Assembly (NCBI GenBank): GCA_905210435.1
Contig: CAJLWO010000003.1
Location: forward strand, 33,256 to 97,255
DNA length: 64,000 nt
DNA from: an uncultured Bacteroidales bacterium
GTDB lineage: Bacteria > Bacteroidota > Bacteroidia > Bacteroidales > Muribaculaceae
Reading direction: 5' to 3'
The position numbers and the translations under genes are program-made. The notes beneath the pieces were generated by a model. It saw only the letters and a list, made by a program, of their open reading frames with translations, made no database searches and was not told the origin of the DNA. Of the stretch, positions 35,355-44,156 are shown in pieces. The stretch's first letter is position 1. The number at the start of each line of letters is the position of its first letter.

Positions 35355-35432
35355 TACCTTTGCACCAGTTTTTCATGGTATTAGATTTAAGGTAAGAAGA
35401 TTATTCGTCGAGACGACGAGTAATTTTTTTTT
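35355..35432 (+). promoter_or_regulatory. Upstream promoter box and attenuator-like terminator before rbfA
   Basis: TACCTTTG (35355-35362) matches the -7 consensus. About 40 bases on, TTATTCGTCG pairs with CGACGAGTAA (35401-35423) and a run of nine T residues follows (to 35432). Transcripts starting here would end after roughly 60 nt unless read-through occurs. That makes it either a tiny RNA or an attenuator for rbfA. Confidence 0.5.
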
Positions 35433-35459
35433 GCAGTAAATTCTAATTTCGTAAATTTG
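35430..35459 (+). promoter_or_regulatory. rbfA promoter
   Basis: TTTG (35430-35433) and TAAATTTG (35452-35459) are 18 bases apart, close to the usual 19-21. The expected leader is about 115 nt. The -33 box overlaps the T-run of the upstream terminator. Confidence 0.6.
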
Positions 35460-35585
35460 CATCTAACGATGCCGCAATGACATACTCAACATGGGTTTAC
35501 CCCATTATATCGCGGCGGCAAAACTATCGGAAACTCTCAGGCGTTGAATTTCTGATAGAGTTCCAACTAAAAAAAACAAAACAAT

Positions 35586-35927
35586 ATGGAAACAACAAGA
35601 CAAGCCAAAATAGCCCGCCTTCTCCAGAAGGAACTGAGCGAGATATTCCGCCAGCAGACATCGAAAACCCACGGCGTAATCGTATCGGTAAGCAACGTAC
35701 GCGTGACTCCCGATCTGAGCCTCGCAAGAGTCTACCTTTCGGTGTTCCCCTCGGAGAAAGGCGAGGAAATCCTCAACAACATCAACAACTCCACCAAGAC
35801 CATACGCTACGAACTGGCGCAAAAGGTTCGTTTCCAGCTACGCAAGACTCCCGAACTGGCATTCCACCTCGACGACTCCCTCGACTATATCGAGCGCATC
35901 GACAACCTGCTGAAAAAGGAGGAATAA
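35586..35927 (+). CDS. rbfA: 30S ribosome-binding factor A
   Basis: The protein has 113 residues with a KH-type fold. It binds 16S rRNA near helix 1 and is needed for late maturation of the small subunit, notably in the cold. The signature ARLLQKELSEIFRQQ at the N-terminus and VTPDLSLARVYLSVFP and LAQKVRFQLRKTPELAFHLDDSLDYIERI further on are typical. A nearby promoter and attenuator-like terminator precede it. A LolC/E-type permease gene follows after a 176-base repeat-filled spacer, a pairing often seen in Bacteroidales. Confidence 0.95.
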   Translation: METTRQAKIARLLQKELSEIFRQQTSKTHGVIVSVSNVRVTPDLSLARVYLSVFPSEKGEEILNNINNSTKTIRYELAQKVRFQLRKTPELAFHLDDSLDYIERIDNLLKKEE

Positions 35928-35942
35928 ACATGTGGATAATTG

Positions 35943-36083
35943 TAGGGCATTGCAAAACTTTGTAATTTCAGTCTATAATGTAGGGACGCACGGTCTGTGC
36001 GTCCGATGATTAGCTAATAAGTTGTGGACGCACAGACCGTGCGTCCCTACATATTCCTACATTTTAAGGTTCTGCAATACCTC
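35943..36083. repeat. Composite nested repeat between rbfA and the permease gene
   Basis: Outer borders GGGCATTGCAAAACTTT (from 35946) and AAGGTTCTGCAATACCT enclose two inverted copies of a perfect hairpin. GGACGCAC pairs with GTGCGTCC at 35984-36004, and the same unit lies in the opposite orientation at 36026-36046, each bordered by TGTAGG or CCTACA. The right border ends about 20 bases before the permease start codon. Confidence 0.8.
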
Positions 36084-36103
36084 ACGAAATAAAGCAATAA
36101 ACT

Positions 36104-37342
36104 TTGAGCCGCCGGTCATTATCAATACGCATTGCGTTGCGCTATCTGTTTTCACGCAAGAGCCACGCCGCAGTCAATGTGCTGTCGTATATTTCGATGG
36201 CAGGGGTGGCGAGTGCCGCTACGGCGATGGTGATAGTGCTGTCGGTGTTCAACGGGTTTTCCGACTTTACGGCGCAGAAAATATCACGATTCAGCGCGCC
36301 GCTTGTGGTGACGCCCGCCCAGGGTAAGACAATCGCCGATGCCGACTCGCTTGCATCGGTCATAGACGCTACGGAGGGGGTGGCGAGTGCCACTCCGACA
36401 ATAACCGAACGCGCTTTCGCCGTAGCCGGCGACCGACAGGCTCCTTTGGTGATATGCGGAATCGCTCCCGAGGGGATAACGGCACGTTCGCTCCCAGAGG
36501 TGACTATCGACGGCACTCCGATGCTCGTATATGATGACGAGGAGCTGCCCAACACTGCAATCTCGTCGGTAGGCGTGGCCAATACGCTGCGTGCTTTCCC
36601 TTCAATACCGGTCGATGTCAGGATATACGAGCCGCGGCGCCATTCACGCGTCAATCCTGCCAATCCGCTGGCGGCGTTCCGCTGCGACTCGGTAGTCATC
36701 ACGGCAGTATATCGTATCGACCAGAATGAATTTGACAATGACTATCTGTTCGTGCCGCTGCAGTTCGCGCGCAATCTCTTGGGCTATACCTCCGAGGCGT
36801 CGGCAATCGAGATAGACGCTACTGCGGGCACCGATACAGGACGCCTGCGCGACAGGCTCATCAAACTCCTCGGCCCGTCATACAAGGTGGCCGACCGCAT
36901 GGAGCAGCAGCACGATGCATTCCGCATGATTAACGTGGAGAAATGGATTACGCTCGTGATGCTGACATTTATCCTCGTCGTGGCCACGTTCAACGTCCTG
37001 GCCATAATGTCAATCATGATTATTGAAAAGCGTGGCAACAGCGCCATCTTAGCCTCATTGGGGGCCACCTCAGGCACGATTGCGGGCATATACGGGTGGC
37101 TGAGCATGCTGATTACCACAATTGGAGGCATTGTCGGGATAATTTTCGGCGTGGCGCTGTCACTGCTGCAGCAATGCTTCGGATTTATCAAGCTCGGCGC
37201 CGACGACCCGTCGCAGCTCTCAATCGACGCCTACCCCGTAAGCGTCGCCGCAAGCGACATAGCAATCGTAGCAGCCGTAATCATCGGCATAGGCTTCCTC
37301 ACAGCCCTCGTCACCCGCTTCCTCCTTCGCGGCACAAAGTAA
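36104..37342 (+). CDS. LolC/LolE-type ABC transporter permease
   Basis: The protein has 412 residues. The N-terminal helix follows the family motif IALRYLFSRKSHAAVNVLSYISMAGV; a large periplasmic domain (about 55-260) leads to three more membrane segments at about 285-310, 325-350 and 378-402 (FtsX domain). LolC/E permeases with LolD extract lipoproteins from the inner membrane for transfer to LolA. Here only the permease is encoded; the ATPase must lie elsewhere. The start is a TTG at 36104, since an in-frame TAA lies six bases upstream at 36098 and no ATG fits the conserved N-terminus. Confidence 0.88.
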   Translation: MSRRSLSIRIALRYLFSRKSHAAVNVLSYISMAGVASAATAMVIVLSVFNGFSDFTAQKISRFSAPLVVTPAQGKTIADADSLASVIDATEGVASATPTITERAFAVAGDRQAPLVICGIAPEGITARSLPEVTIDGTPMLVYDDEELPNTAISSVGVANTLRAFPSIPVDVRIYEPRRHSRVNPANPLAAFRCDSVVITAVYRIDQNEFDNDYLFVPLQFARNLLGYTSEASAIEIDATAGTDTGRLRDRLIKLLGPSYKVADRMEQQHDAFRMINVEKWITLVMLTFILVVATFNVLAIMSIMIIEKRGNSAILASLGATSGTIAGIYGWLSMLITTIGGIVGIIFGVALSLLQQCFGFIKLGADDPSQLSIDAYPVSVAASDIAIVAAVIIGIGFLTALVTRFLLRGTK

Positions 37343-37354
37343 CCGCCGTGTAGT

Positions 37355-37388
37355 TACTACGGGGGCGAGACACCCCCGCCCCACTCAA
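37355..37388. repeat. GC-rich REP hairpin between convergent genes
   Basis: ACTACGGGGGCGAGACACCCCCGCC followed by CCACTC in pieces: a GGGGG/CCCCC stem with a short loop. It lies between the convergent permease and folK genes, where it may also act as a transcript end. Confidence 0.75.
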
Positions 37389-37394
37389 TCCGGT

Positions 37395-37874
37395 TTAATA
37401 CAAGTGTGCTGTCAGGAGGTGATAGAGTGGAGCGTCAATTGCGCGGAGGGGTTGCATGACGAAGTCGCGTTGGAGGGCGCGGGGATGGGGAAGTGTCAGT
37501 TTTTCAGTTGTGATTTCTATAAGATTATGCAGTGCGCCATCTTTTCCTGTTGTGGCGCAGGCTATTATGTCTATGTCAATCAGGCGATCGATGTAGGCGC
37601 CTGTGGTGTCGCGGTGGGAGGCGGTGGAGATGGATTGCTCTATGCGTTGTGTTGCTTCGAGGAGGGATTCAGGGGTGAGGTCGGTGTCGAGGCTGATGCC
37701 TACGTTGATGAAATCGTTGGCCGAGTCGAAGCCCCAGGGAGGGGATATTACGTGGTCGGAGACACGCATTGATGAGGAAATACAGGCGAGCTGACGCAGT
37801 GATGCGACAGCCCGCCTTATATTGTCTTCGCGGTCGCCGAGATTACTTCCTATGTTGAAATGGACGTGATACAC
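37395..37874 (-). CDS. folK: 2-amino-4-hydroxy-6-hydroxymethyldihydropteridine pyrophosphokinase
   Basis: The protein has 159 residues, the size of single-domain HPPK. It transfers pyrophosphate from ATP to hydroxymethyl-dihydropterin in folate synthesis. The N-terminal FNIGSNLGDREDNIRRAV loop, the middle SPPWGF segment, the YIDRLIDIDIIAC metal and nucleotide motif, and LPHPRALQRDFVMQPL at the C-terminus all match. It stands alone between repeat elements, in the same orientation as infB but separated by 246 bases. Confidence 0.94.
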   Translation of the reverse strand: MYHVHFNIGSNLGDREDNIRRAVASLRQLACISSSMRVSDHVISPPWGFDSANDFINVGISLDTDLTPESLLEATQRIEQSISTASHRDTTGAYIDRLIDIDIIACATTGKDGALHNLIEITTEKLTLPHPRALQRDFVMQPLRAIDAPLYHLLTAHLY

Positions 37875-37923
37875 AGCAATCGATGTTAATTATTATCCAT
37901 TTTCCAATCAGTGATCAAAAGTC

Positions 37924-38094
37924 GCAGGGATGGATTCAATGCTATTGACTTGGCGGATTTGAGTGGAGAGGGGGCGTCCCGCCCCCTTGGTAACTTTCAG
38001 CTTGTAAGGATAATACTACGGGGGCGAGACTCCCCCGCTCCACTCTACTCAGCTTGAGTTAACAGCAGGGACGCGATAAATCGCGTCCCTGCTG
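37924..38094. repeat. Nested REP composite between infB and folK
   Basis: Two GC-rich hairpins in opposite orientation (GGGGGCGTCCCGCCCCC at about 37970-37987 and GGGGGCGAGACTCCCCC at about 38020-38036) are flanked by pieces also present at 45095-45240 (CAATGCTATTGACTT; CAGCTTGAGTTAACAGC). The right end holds a 15-bp perfect hairpin: CAGCAGGGACGCGAT (38063-38077) with its complement at 38080-38094. It also lies where infB transcripts would end. Confidence 0.8.
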
Positions 38095-38120
38095 TTTTTG
38101 GGGGAGGGTTACCGCAGAGG

Positions 38121-41060
38121 TTAGAGGGAGCGGTTGACTTCGACTTCGATGAAGCCTTCGATGAGGTCGCCCACCTTGATGTCGTTGTAGCCGGCTATCG
38201 AGATACCGCAGTCGTAGCCCGAAACGACCTCCTTGACGTCGTCCTTGAAGCGTTTGAGCGAGCCGAGGTCGCCCGTGTAGCGTACGATACCGTCGCGGAT
38301 AAGACGCAGCTTGCAGCCACGCTTGATGCGGCCTTCGCGCACGAGGGCGCCGGCGATGGTGCCGACTTTGGATATATGGTATGTCTCCATGACTTCGGCG
38401 GTACCGGTGACCTCCTCCTTGATTTCGGGAGCAAGCATGCCGGCCATGGCGTCCTTCACCTCCTCGATGGCCTGGTAGATGACCGAGTAGAGGCGCATCT
38501 CGACACCCTCACGCTCGGCGGCACGGCGCGCTGCCTGCGACGGACGCACCTGGAAACCGATGATGATGGCATCGGAAGCGGCGGCAAGAGTGACATCGCT
38601 CTCCGAAATCTCGCCGACGGCCTTGTGGAGCACGTTGACCTGGATTTCGTCGGTAGAGAGCTTAATGAGAGAGTCGGAAAGAGCCTCGATTGAACCGTCG
38701 ACGTCGCCCTTGACGATGATGTTGAGCTCCTGGAAGTTGCCGATTGCGCGGCGGCGGCCAATGTCCTCGAGTGTAAGTATTTTCTTGGTGCGCAGGCCGA
38801 GTTCGCGCTGCAGCTGCTCGCGTTTGTTGGCAATCTCGCGGGCCTCCTGCTCCGACTCCATGACGTTGAATGTATCGCCGGCGGTGGGAGCGCCGTTCAG
38901 ACCGAGGATAAGAGCCGGCTCGGCAGGACCTGCCTCGGTGATACGCTGGTTGCGCTCGTTAAACATTGCCTTGATTTTACCGAAGTGCGTACCGGCGAGG
39001 ATGATGTCGCCGATGTGGAGCGTACCGTTCTGCACGAGCACGGTAGCGACGTATCCACGGCCTTTGTCGAGCGACGATTCGATAATCGAACCGACGGCGT
39101 TGCGGTTGGGGTTGGCACGGAGCTCGAGCATCTCGGCTTCGAGAAGCACTTTCTCCATGAGTTCCTCCACGCCAATACCCTTCTTGGCCGAAATATCCTG
39201 CGACTGGTATTTGCCGCCCCATTCCTCGACGAGGTAGTTCATATTGGCGAGCTCCTCCTTGATTTTGTCGGGGTTGGCGGTGGGTTTGTCTATCTTGTTG
39301 ATGGCGAATACGATGGGCACGCCGGCAGCCGAAGCATGGTTGATGGCCTCGACGGTCTGCGGCATGACGTTGTCGTCGGCGGCAACGATGATGATACAGA
39401 GGTCGGTCACCTTGGCACCGCGCGCACGCATGGCGGTGAACGCCTCGTGGCCCGGAGTGTCGAGGAATGTGATATGGCGTCCGTCCTTGAGCTTGACGTT
39501 GTAGGCGCCGATATGCTGGGTTATACCTCCGGCCTCACCTGCAATCACGTTGGCCGAACGGATATAGTCGAGAAGCGATGTCTTACCGTGGTCTACGTGG
39601 CCCATGACGGTGACAATCGGCGGACGCGATATGAGGTCGTCCTCGGTGTCCTCCTCCTGATGTATGGCCTCGACCACTTCGGCGGAAACGTATTCCGTCT
39701 TGAAGCCGAACTCCTCGGCCACGATGTTGATGGTCTCGGCGTCGAGACGCTGGTTGATCGACACCATCACGCCGATGTTCATACATGTGGCGATGACCTG
39801 GTTGATGGGCACATCCATCATCGATGCAAGGTCGTTGGCGGTAACGAACTCGGTGAGCTTGAGCGTGCGGCTCTCCATGTCGGCCATTTCGGCGGCCTCA
39901 CGTTCGCGGGTAGCGAACGCCTCACGTTTTTCCTTACGCCACTTGGCGGCCTTCTTCTGGCCCTTGTCCTTCGAGGTGAGGCGTGCGAGCGTCTCTTTTA
40001 CCTGCTTCTGCACATCTTCCTCGTTGATTTCGACGTGCTGCTGACGTTTGGCCTTGTTGCTTCCCTTATCACGGCGTGACTGTCCGGCGGCGTTGTCGCG
40101 TGCAGGCTGATTGCCTCCGCGGCCGCCCTGGTTGCCACCGCCCTGATTCTGTATTTTTTCGATATCGATTTTCTCCTTGCCTATGCGGCGGCGTTTCTTG
40201 CGCTCGGCCGAACCCTGGCCCGAACCGGCGGCGGCATTGGCAGACGCGGCACGCTGGTTGCGCTCGTTGCGGCGCTCCTCCTTGCTTTTCTTTTTGGGGC
40301 GGGTCGACTGGTTGAGCGTAGAGAGGTCGATTTTGCCTATGACATTTACTTTGGGGGCGTCGGCGGGAATACCGAGGGTGAATATCTCCTCCTCTTTTGT
40401 CTCCACTTCTTTTTTCTCCTCCTTAGCCTCAACGGGACGTGCGGGCGCTTCCTCTTTTTTAGGCTGCGGTTCCACCTTGGCGGGAGCCGGTTTCGGTTCG
40501 GCTTTCTTCACCTCGGGAGCGGGAGCGGGGGCAGGCTTGGGTGCCGGCTCGGACTGAGCCACGGGAGCGGCAGGTCTGGCCGGTTCCTTCACAGGCTCCG
40601 GACGCACAGCAGCGGGTTCGGGCTGCTCGACCGCCACAGGTGCGGGTGCGGGTTCCGGTACGGCGGGAGCGGGCTTGGGTGCGGGAGCGGGAGCCGGTAC
40701 GGGTTTCTCCTCCTTCACGGGCTGCGGCGCTTTCTTCACCACATTGCCGTTGGCGTCAATCTCAACCCTGCCTATGACTTTGGGGCCCGAAACCACAGTC
40801 TCCACATGTTCTGATTTTTGTTTTTCGGGCACGGATTCCTTTTCTTTATTATCTTTATTATTTGACAAGAAGGCTGTTTTTTTCGCTTTTTGAGCACCGT
40901 CAGTATCAAATTCGTCGATTAAGAGGTCGACGATATCCTCCTCAATACGTGTATTGGGGTTATCATCAATCTCGATGTTTTTCTTGCGAAGAAATTCAAC
41001 GGCGGTCGACACCGCGATGTTGAGGTCTTTTGCTATTTTACTAATTCTTGTTCTTGCCAT
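38121..41060 (-). CDS. infB: Translation initiation factor IF-2
   Basis: The protein has 979 residues. It brings formyl-Met-tRNA to the 30S subunit and drives subunit joining with GTP. The N-terminal IF2_N helix region ([20 protein letters not shown]) is followed by a ~280-residue Pro/Ala/Glu/Lys-rich linker and an Arg/Gly/Asn-rich basic patch ([13 protein letters not shown]). The G domain has G1 GHVDHGKT at 487-494, DTPGHEAF (G3) and NKID (G4). Domains II-IV follow to the end. The long low-complexity linker is usual in Bacteroidota. It is the third gene of rimP-nusA-infB, a widely conserved order. Confidence 0.97.
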   Translation of the reverse strand: MARTRISKIAKDLNIAVSTAVEFLRKKNIEIDDNPNTRIEEDIVDLLIDEFDTDGAQKAKKTAFLSNNKDNKEKESVPEKQKSEHVETVVSGPKVIGRVEIDANGNVVKKAPQPVKEEKPVPAPAPAPKPAPAVPEPAPAPVAVEQPEPAAVRPEPVKEPARPAAPVAQSEPAPKPAPAPAPEVKKAEPKPAPAKVEPQPKKEEAPARPVEAKEEKKEVETKEEEIFTLGIPADAPKVNVIGKIDLSTLNQSTRPKKKSKEERRNERNQRAASANAAAGSGQGSAERKKRRRIGKEKIDIEKIQNQGGGNQGGRGGNQPARDNAAGQSRRDKGSNKAKRQQHVEINEEDVQKQVKETLARLTSKDKGQKKAAKWRKEKREAFATREREAAEMADMESRTLKLTEFVTANDLASMMDVPINQVIATCMNIGVMVSINQRLDAETINIVAEEFGFKTEYVSAEVVEAIHQEEDTEDDLISRPPIVTVMGHVDHGKTSLLDYIRSANVIAGEAGGITQHIGAYNVKLKDGRHITFLDTPGHEAFTAMRARGAKVTDLCIIIVAADDNVMPQTVEAINHASAAGVPIVFAINKIDKPTANPDKIKEELANMNYLVEEWGGKYQSQDISAKKGIGVEELMEKVLLEAEMLELRANPNRNAVGSIIESSLDKGRGYVATVLVQNGTLHIGDIILAGTHFGKIKAMFNERNQRITEAGPAEPALILGLNGAPTAGDTFNVMESEQEAREIANKREQLQRELGLRTKKILTLEDIGRRRAIGNFQELNIIVKGDVDGSIEALSDSLIKLSTDEIQVNVLHKAVGEISESDVTLAAASDAIIIGFQVRPSQAARRAAEREGVEMRLYSVIYQAIEEVKDAMAGMLAPEIKEEVTGTAEVMETYHISKVGTIAGALVREGRIKRGCKLRLIRDGIVRYTGDLGSLKRFKDDVKEVVSGYDCGISIAGYNDIKVGDLIEGFIEVEVNRSL

Positions 41061-41126
41061 TTATAAAGTGTAAAAAATTAGAAGTAAAACTGATGGAGAG
41101 GAGTGGCGGGAAACGCGCCCTGATGA

Positions 41127-42392
41127 TTATTCGGCGTCGTTCTCGAACTCAGCCTTGAGAATTTCGAGCACCTGGTCGACGGTGACTTCCTCAAGATCGG
41201 TCTTGTCAAGGATTTCCTGACGCGGGGTGTTGAGCACGCTTTTGGCGGTGACCCAGCCGTTGTCCTTGAGCGTATCGATTACCCAGCCGTCGATGTCGTT
41301 CTTGAACTCGTCGAGGTATACGTCGTCGTCGTAAGTCTCCTCAGTGTCGCGGTATACGTCGATGATGTAACCGGTGAGCTTGGAGGCGAGCTTGATGTTG
41401 AGGCCGCCCTTACCGATAGCGAGCGACACCTCCTCGGAGCGGAGGAATACTTCGGCCTTCTTGTTCTCCTCGTCGAGCACGATTGAGGAAATCTTAGCGG
41501 GGCTGAGCGCGCGCTGTATGAAGAGCGAGGGATTGGACGTGTAGTTGATTACGTCGATGTTCTCGTTGCGGAGCTCGCGGACGATGCCGTGGATACGCGA
41601 ACCTTTCACGCCGACGCATGCTCCTACGGGGTCGATACGGTCGTCGTAGCTCTCTACGGCTATCTTGGCGCGTTCGCCCGGGATGCGGGCCACGGCGCGG
41701 ATATTGATCAGACCGTCGTGGATTTCGGGCACTTCAAGCTCGAAAAGACGGCGCAGGAAGTTTTCGCTCGTACGCGAAACGGTAATCTTGGGGTTGTTGT
41801 TCTTGTTGTCGACTTTCGACACGACGGCGCGGATGGTCTCACCCTTGCGGAAGAAATCTCCGGGGATTGACTCGGTCTTGGGGAGCAGAAGCTCGTTCTT
41901 GTCGTCGTCGAGAAGAAGTGTCTCGCGCGACCATGTCTGGTACACCTCGCCGGTGACGAGTTCGCCCTCGAGGTCCTTGAACTTGTTGTAGACAGCCTCT
42001 TTCTGAAGTTCGAGTATCTTCGACTGGAGAGTCTGGCGCAGATTGAGGATAGCGCGGCGTCCGAAGGCGGCGAAGATGATTTCCTTTGTGTGCTCCTCGC
42101 CAATCTCTACCTCGGGGTCGTTGTCGGCACGTGCGTCGGAAAGCGAAATCTGGAGATTTGGATTCTCGACAGCGCCGTCTTCTACCACCTCAAGGTTCTG
42201 GAATATCTGCACGTCGCCTTTGTCGGGGTTCATGATGACATCGAAGTTTTCGTCGGTGCCGAACTGTTTGGCGAGCACGCTGCGGAACGACTCCTCAAGC
42301 ACGCGTATCATGGTTGACTTGTCGATGTTTTTCAAATCTTTGAATTCGGCAAAACGCTCGACCATATTTTCTGATTCCTCTTTCTTAGCCAT
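41127..42392 (-). CDS. nusA: Transcription termination/antitermination factor NusA
   Basis: The protein has 421 residues. The N-terminal domain binds RNA polymerase; the S1 domain begins about residue 130 (GELVTGEVYQTWSRETLLL); KH1 contains DPVGACVGVKGSRIHGIVREL and KH2 contains VSLAIGKGGLNIKLASKLTGY. The C-terminal acidic repeats of E. coli NusA are absent, replaced by a ~60-residue acidic tail, as in most Bacteroidota. NusA affects pausing, termination and rRNA antitermination. It lies between rimP and infB on the same strand with short spacers. Confidence 0.97.
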   Translation of the reverse strand: MAKKEESENMVERFAEFKDLKNIDKSTMIRVLEESFRSVLAKQFGTDENFDVIMNPDKGDVQIFQNLEVVEDGAVENPNLQISLSDARADNDPEVEIGEEHTKEIIFAAFGRRAILNLRQTLQSKILELQKEAVYNKFKDLEGELVTGEVYQTWSRETLLLDDDKNELLLPKTESIPGDFFRKGETIRAVVSKVDNKNNNPKITVSRTSENFLRRLFELEVPEIHDGLINIRAVARIPGERAKIAVESYDDRIDPVGACVGVKGSRIHGIVRELRNENIDVINYTSNPSLFIQRALSPAKISSIVLDEENKKAEVFLRSEEVSLAIGKGGLNIKLASKLTGYIIDVYRDTEETYDDDVYLDEFKNDIDGWVIDTLKDNGWVTAKSVLNTPRQEILDKTDLEEVTVDQVLEILKAEFENDAE

Positions 42393-42479
42393 AGTGATGA
42401 GTTTATCGGTTGTGGGGAATTGTTATATTATTTATTTTAAAAGAAACCGGCTGCCGGTGACGTCCGGCTGCCGCGATAA

Positions 42480-42947
42480 CTATTTGAATTTGATTACGTA
42501 TTTAGCGGTCTTGACATTGTCGAAAGCTATGACCGAAGGCACCTGCTCGATTACGGGGCGCTTGGCGCCTTCATGCTTTACCTTGGTCGGAACCTCGACG
42601 GTGAAATCGTCGGCGCCCACCGAGGCGAGCGTGCCCTGGAGCTTGCGGCCGTCGCGGGTGACGACTTCAATCTCGTTGCCGAGATTTTTCATATACTGAG
42701 CCTTGACCTTGAAAGGCGATGTAAGTCCGGCCGACCCTACTTCAAGTTCATAGTCCTCGGCATCGCGGTCAAACTCCGCCTCGATACGGCGTGTCACCGC
42801 TGCGCAGGCGTCGATGTCCATGCCCGTCTCGGAGTCAAGCTCCACGACGATACGGTTGTCGGCGCTGACAGTGATGTCGACGAGGAACATGTCGGTGCCT
42901 TTGATGGCATCCTCGACTACCTCGGTCAATCTGGCTTTATCTATCAT
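42480..42947 (-). CDS. rimP: Ribosome maturation factor RimP
   Basis: The protein has 155 residues and helps assemble the 3' domain of the 30S subunit. RimP features are the two-domain layout with VVELDSETGMDIDACAAVTRRIEAEFDRD, then YELEVGSAGLTSPFKV (normally E-V-S-S-P-G-x-x-R-P-L), and a C-terminal Sm-like domain (NLGNEIEVVTRDGRKLQGTL). The start ATG is 31 bases after a leader hairpin at 42978-43003. It heads rimP-nusA-infB. Confidence 0.93.
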   Translation of the reverse strand: MIDKARLTEVVEDAIKGTDMFLVDITVSADNRIVVELDSETGMDIDACAAVTRRIEAEFDRDAEDYELEVGSAGLTSPFKVKAQYMKNLGNEIEVVTRDGRKLQGTLASVGADDFTVEVPTKVKHEGAKRPVIEQVPSVIAFDNVKTAKYVIKFK

Positions 42948-42977
42948 ATCTTCAAAAAATTAAAATATATCAACAAA

Positions 42978-43003
42978 GTGGAGGAAGCTCCTGCCTCCTC
43001 CAC
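42978..43003 (-). promoter_or_regulatory. rimP leader hairpin
   Basis: GTGGAGGA pairs with TCCTCCAC across a 10-nt loop, between the -7 box and the rimP start. On the rimP strand it is followed by TTTGTTG. It may be a leader attenuator or a block on translation start; neither is shown. Confidence 0.45.
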
Positions 43004-43014
43004 TCATGCGACAA

Positions 43015-43022
43015 CAAATTTA
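43015..43022 (-). promoter_or_regulatory. -7 box for rimP-nusA-infB
   Basis: The minus strand reads TAAATTTG, a full -7 match, about 70 bases before rimP. A weak TTTA lies near the expected -33 position, so the call rests mainly on the -7 box. Confidence 0.5.
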
Positions 43023-43140
43023 GTAATTTTATACCGAATGTAAATATATAGGATAGTGCAATTATATATATTTAACATCCGATGCAATATAATTTGCATT
43101 ATTTAACCACATATCAACATGCTCCTCAATCACACCGACA

Positions 43141-43197
43141 GTAGGGACGCGATTCGTATTTCGCCCGACACAAAGTGCGCCCTTTAATCTGCGTCCT
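43141..43197. repeat. Decayed GTAGGGACGC inverted repeat
   Basis: GTAGGGACGCGATTCG at the left faces GCGTCCTTGC at the right. The centre no longer forms a clean hairpin. It appears to be an old copy of the element seen intact at 45089-45240. Confidence 0.55.
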
Positions 43198-43211
43198 TGC
43201 ATGAATTTATT

Positions 43212-43242
43212 TTTGCAGATTGTCAATTAAACATTATCTTTG
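43212..43242 (+). promoter_or_regulatory. dtd-mazG-deoC promoter
   Basis: TTTG (43212-43215) and TATCTTTG (43235-43242) are exactly 19 bases apart, a textbook Bacteroidota promoter. Transcription would begin roughly 30 bases before the dtd start codon. Confidence 0.75.
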
Positions 43243-43281
43243 TCTTTAGCATTATTCATATATAAGTACCGACAGTAACAG

Positions 43282-43734
43282 ATGAGGATAGTAATACAGC
43301 GCGTGAAGCGCGCATCGGTGAGCGTGGCGCCAGATTATCTCAAAGAGATAGGCGGGGGACTCATGGTGCTCGTAGGCGTCGAGAAAGGCGATACGGCCGA
43401 CGATGCCGAGTATCTGGCGCGCAAGACCGCGGCACTCCGCATATTCGACGACGAAGCGGGCGTGATGAACCGCTCGGTGGTAGATGTCGACGGGCAGCTG
43501 CTGGCCGTGAGCCAGTTCACACTGCTCGCATCGACGCGCAAAGGCAACCGTCCGAGCTACATACGTTCGGCCGGAGGCGACGAAGCACGCGGACTGTATG
43601 ACACATACTGCCGCCACCTCTCGGAAATCGCCGGCCGGCCGGTGGAACGCGGCGTTTTCGGCGCACACATGGAGGTGGAGCTCATCAATGACGGCCCCGT
43701 GACTATAATAATCGACTCAAAGCTTTGCGAATGA
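43282..43734 (+). CDS. dtd: D-aminoacyl-tRNA deacylase
   Basis: The protein has 150 residues. It hydrolyses D-amino acids (and Gly mis-attached to tRNA-Ala) from tRNA. The two active-site motifs are present: SQFTLLA in the middle and the NxGPVT motif as NDGPVTI near the C-terminus. Its stop overlaps the start of the next gene in ATGA, so translation is probably coupled. It is the first gene after the 43212 promoter. Confidence 0.95.
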   Translation: MRIVIQRVKRASVSVAPDYLKEIGGGLMVLVGVEKGDTADDAEYLARKTAALRIFDDEAGVMNRSVVDVDGQLLAVSQFTLLASTRKGNRPSYIRSAGGDEARGLYDTYCRHLSEIAGRPVERGVFGAHMEVELINDGPVTIIIDSKLCE

Positions 43735-44120
43735 ACCCGAAAGATGAAATATCGATAGCCGGCCTGCAGCGCATGGTCGACGAATGGATTACCGGCATAG
43801 GCCACGGCTATTTCTCGCCGCTCACCAACATGGCCGTACTTGCCGAAGAGACCGGCGAGGTGGCGCGTCAGATGTCGCGCATCTACGGCGACCAGTCGTT
43901 CAAGGAGGGGGAAGCGCCCAATCTGGCCGACGAACTGGCCGACGTAATCTGGGTAGTAGCGGCGATAGCCAACCAGACAGGCGTCGACCTCACTGAGGCC
44001 ATCCGACAGAACATAATCAAAAAGACGCGCCGCGACCTCCACCGCCACGAGCACCGCAAAGCATCATCCGAGAACTCCGAGTGCTCAGAGCTCCCCGAGA
44101 ACTCCGAGAACCCTGACTGA
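43731..44120 (+). CDS. MazG-like nucleotide pyrophosphohydrolase
   Basis: Starting from the ATG that overlaps the dtd stop, the protein has 129 residues. The single MazG domain shows the metal-binding set as EETGEVARQM and LADELADVIWVV, typical of small all-alpha NTP pyrophosphatases. These degrade unwanted nucleoside triphosphates in house-cleaning. The last ~18 residues (SSENSECSELPENSENPD) are encoded by a 9-bp DNA repeat and are not part of the conserved domain. Confidence 0.88.
   Translation: MNPKDEISIAGLQRMVDEWITGIGHGYFSPLTNMAVLAEETGEVARQMSRIYGDQSFKEGEAPNLADELADVIWVVAAIANQTGVDLTEAIRQNIIKKTRRDLHRHEHRKASSENSECSELPENSENPD
44068..44117 (+). repeat. 9-bp-period array at the 3' end of the mazG-like gene
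   Basis: Units GAGAACTCC, GAGTGCTCA, GAGCTCCCC, GAGAACTCC, GAGAACCCT follow at nine-base spacing up to the stop codon. Two of them (GAGTGCTCA) are identical to units in the porW array at 31109. Confidence 0.75.
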
Positions 44121-44156
44121 CACTTAAATTAAATATTAATATAAAACACTCCAATT

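Noticed and set aside
38985..40079. 364-codon plus-strand open frame inside infB
   Set aside because: Antisense to the IF-2 G domain region; no protein features of its own.
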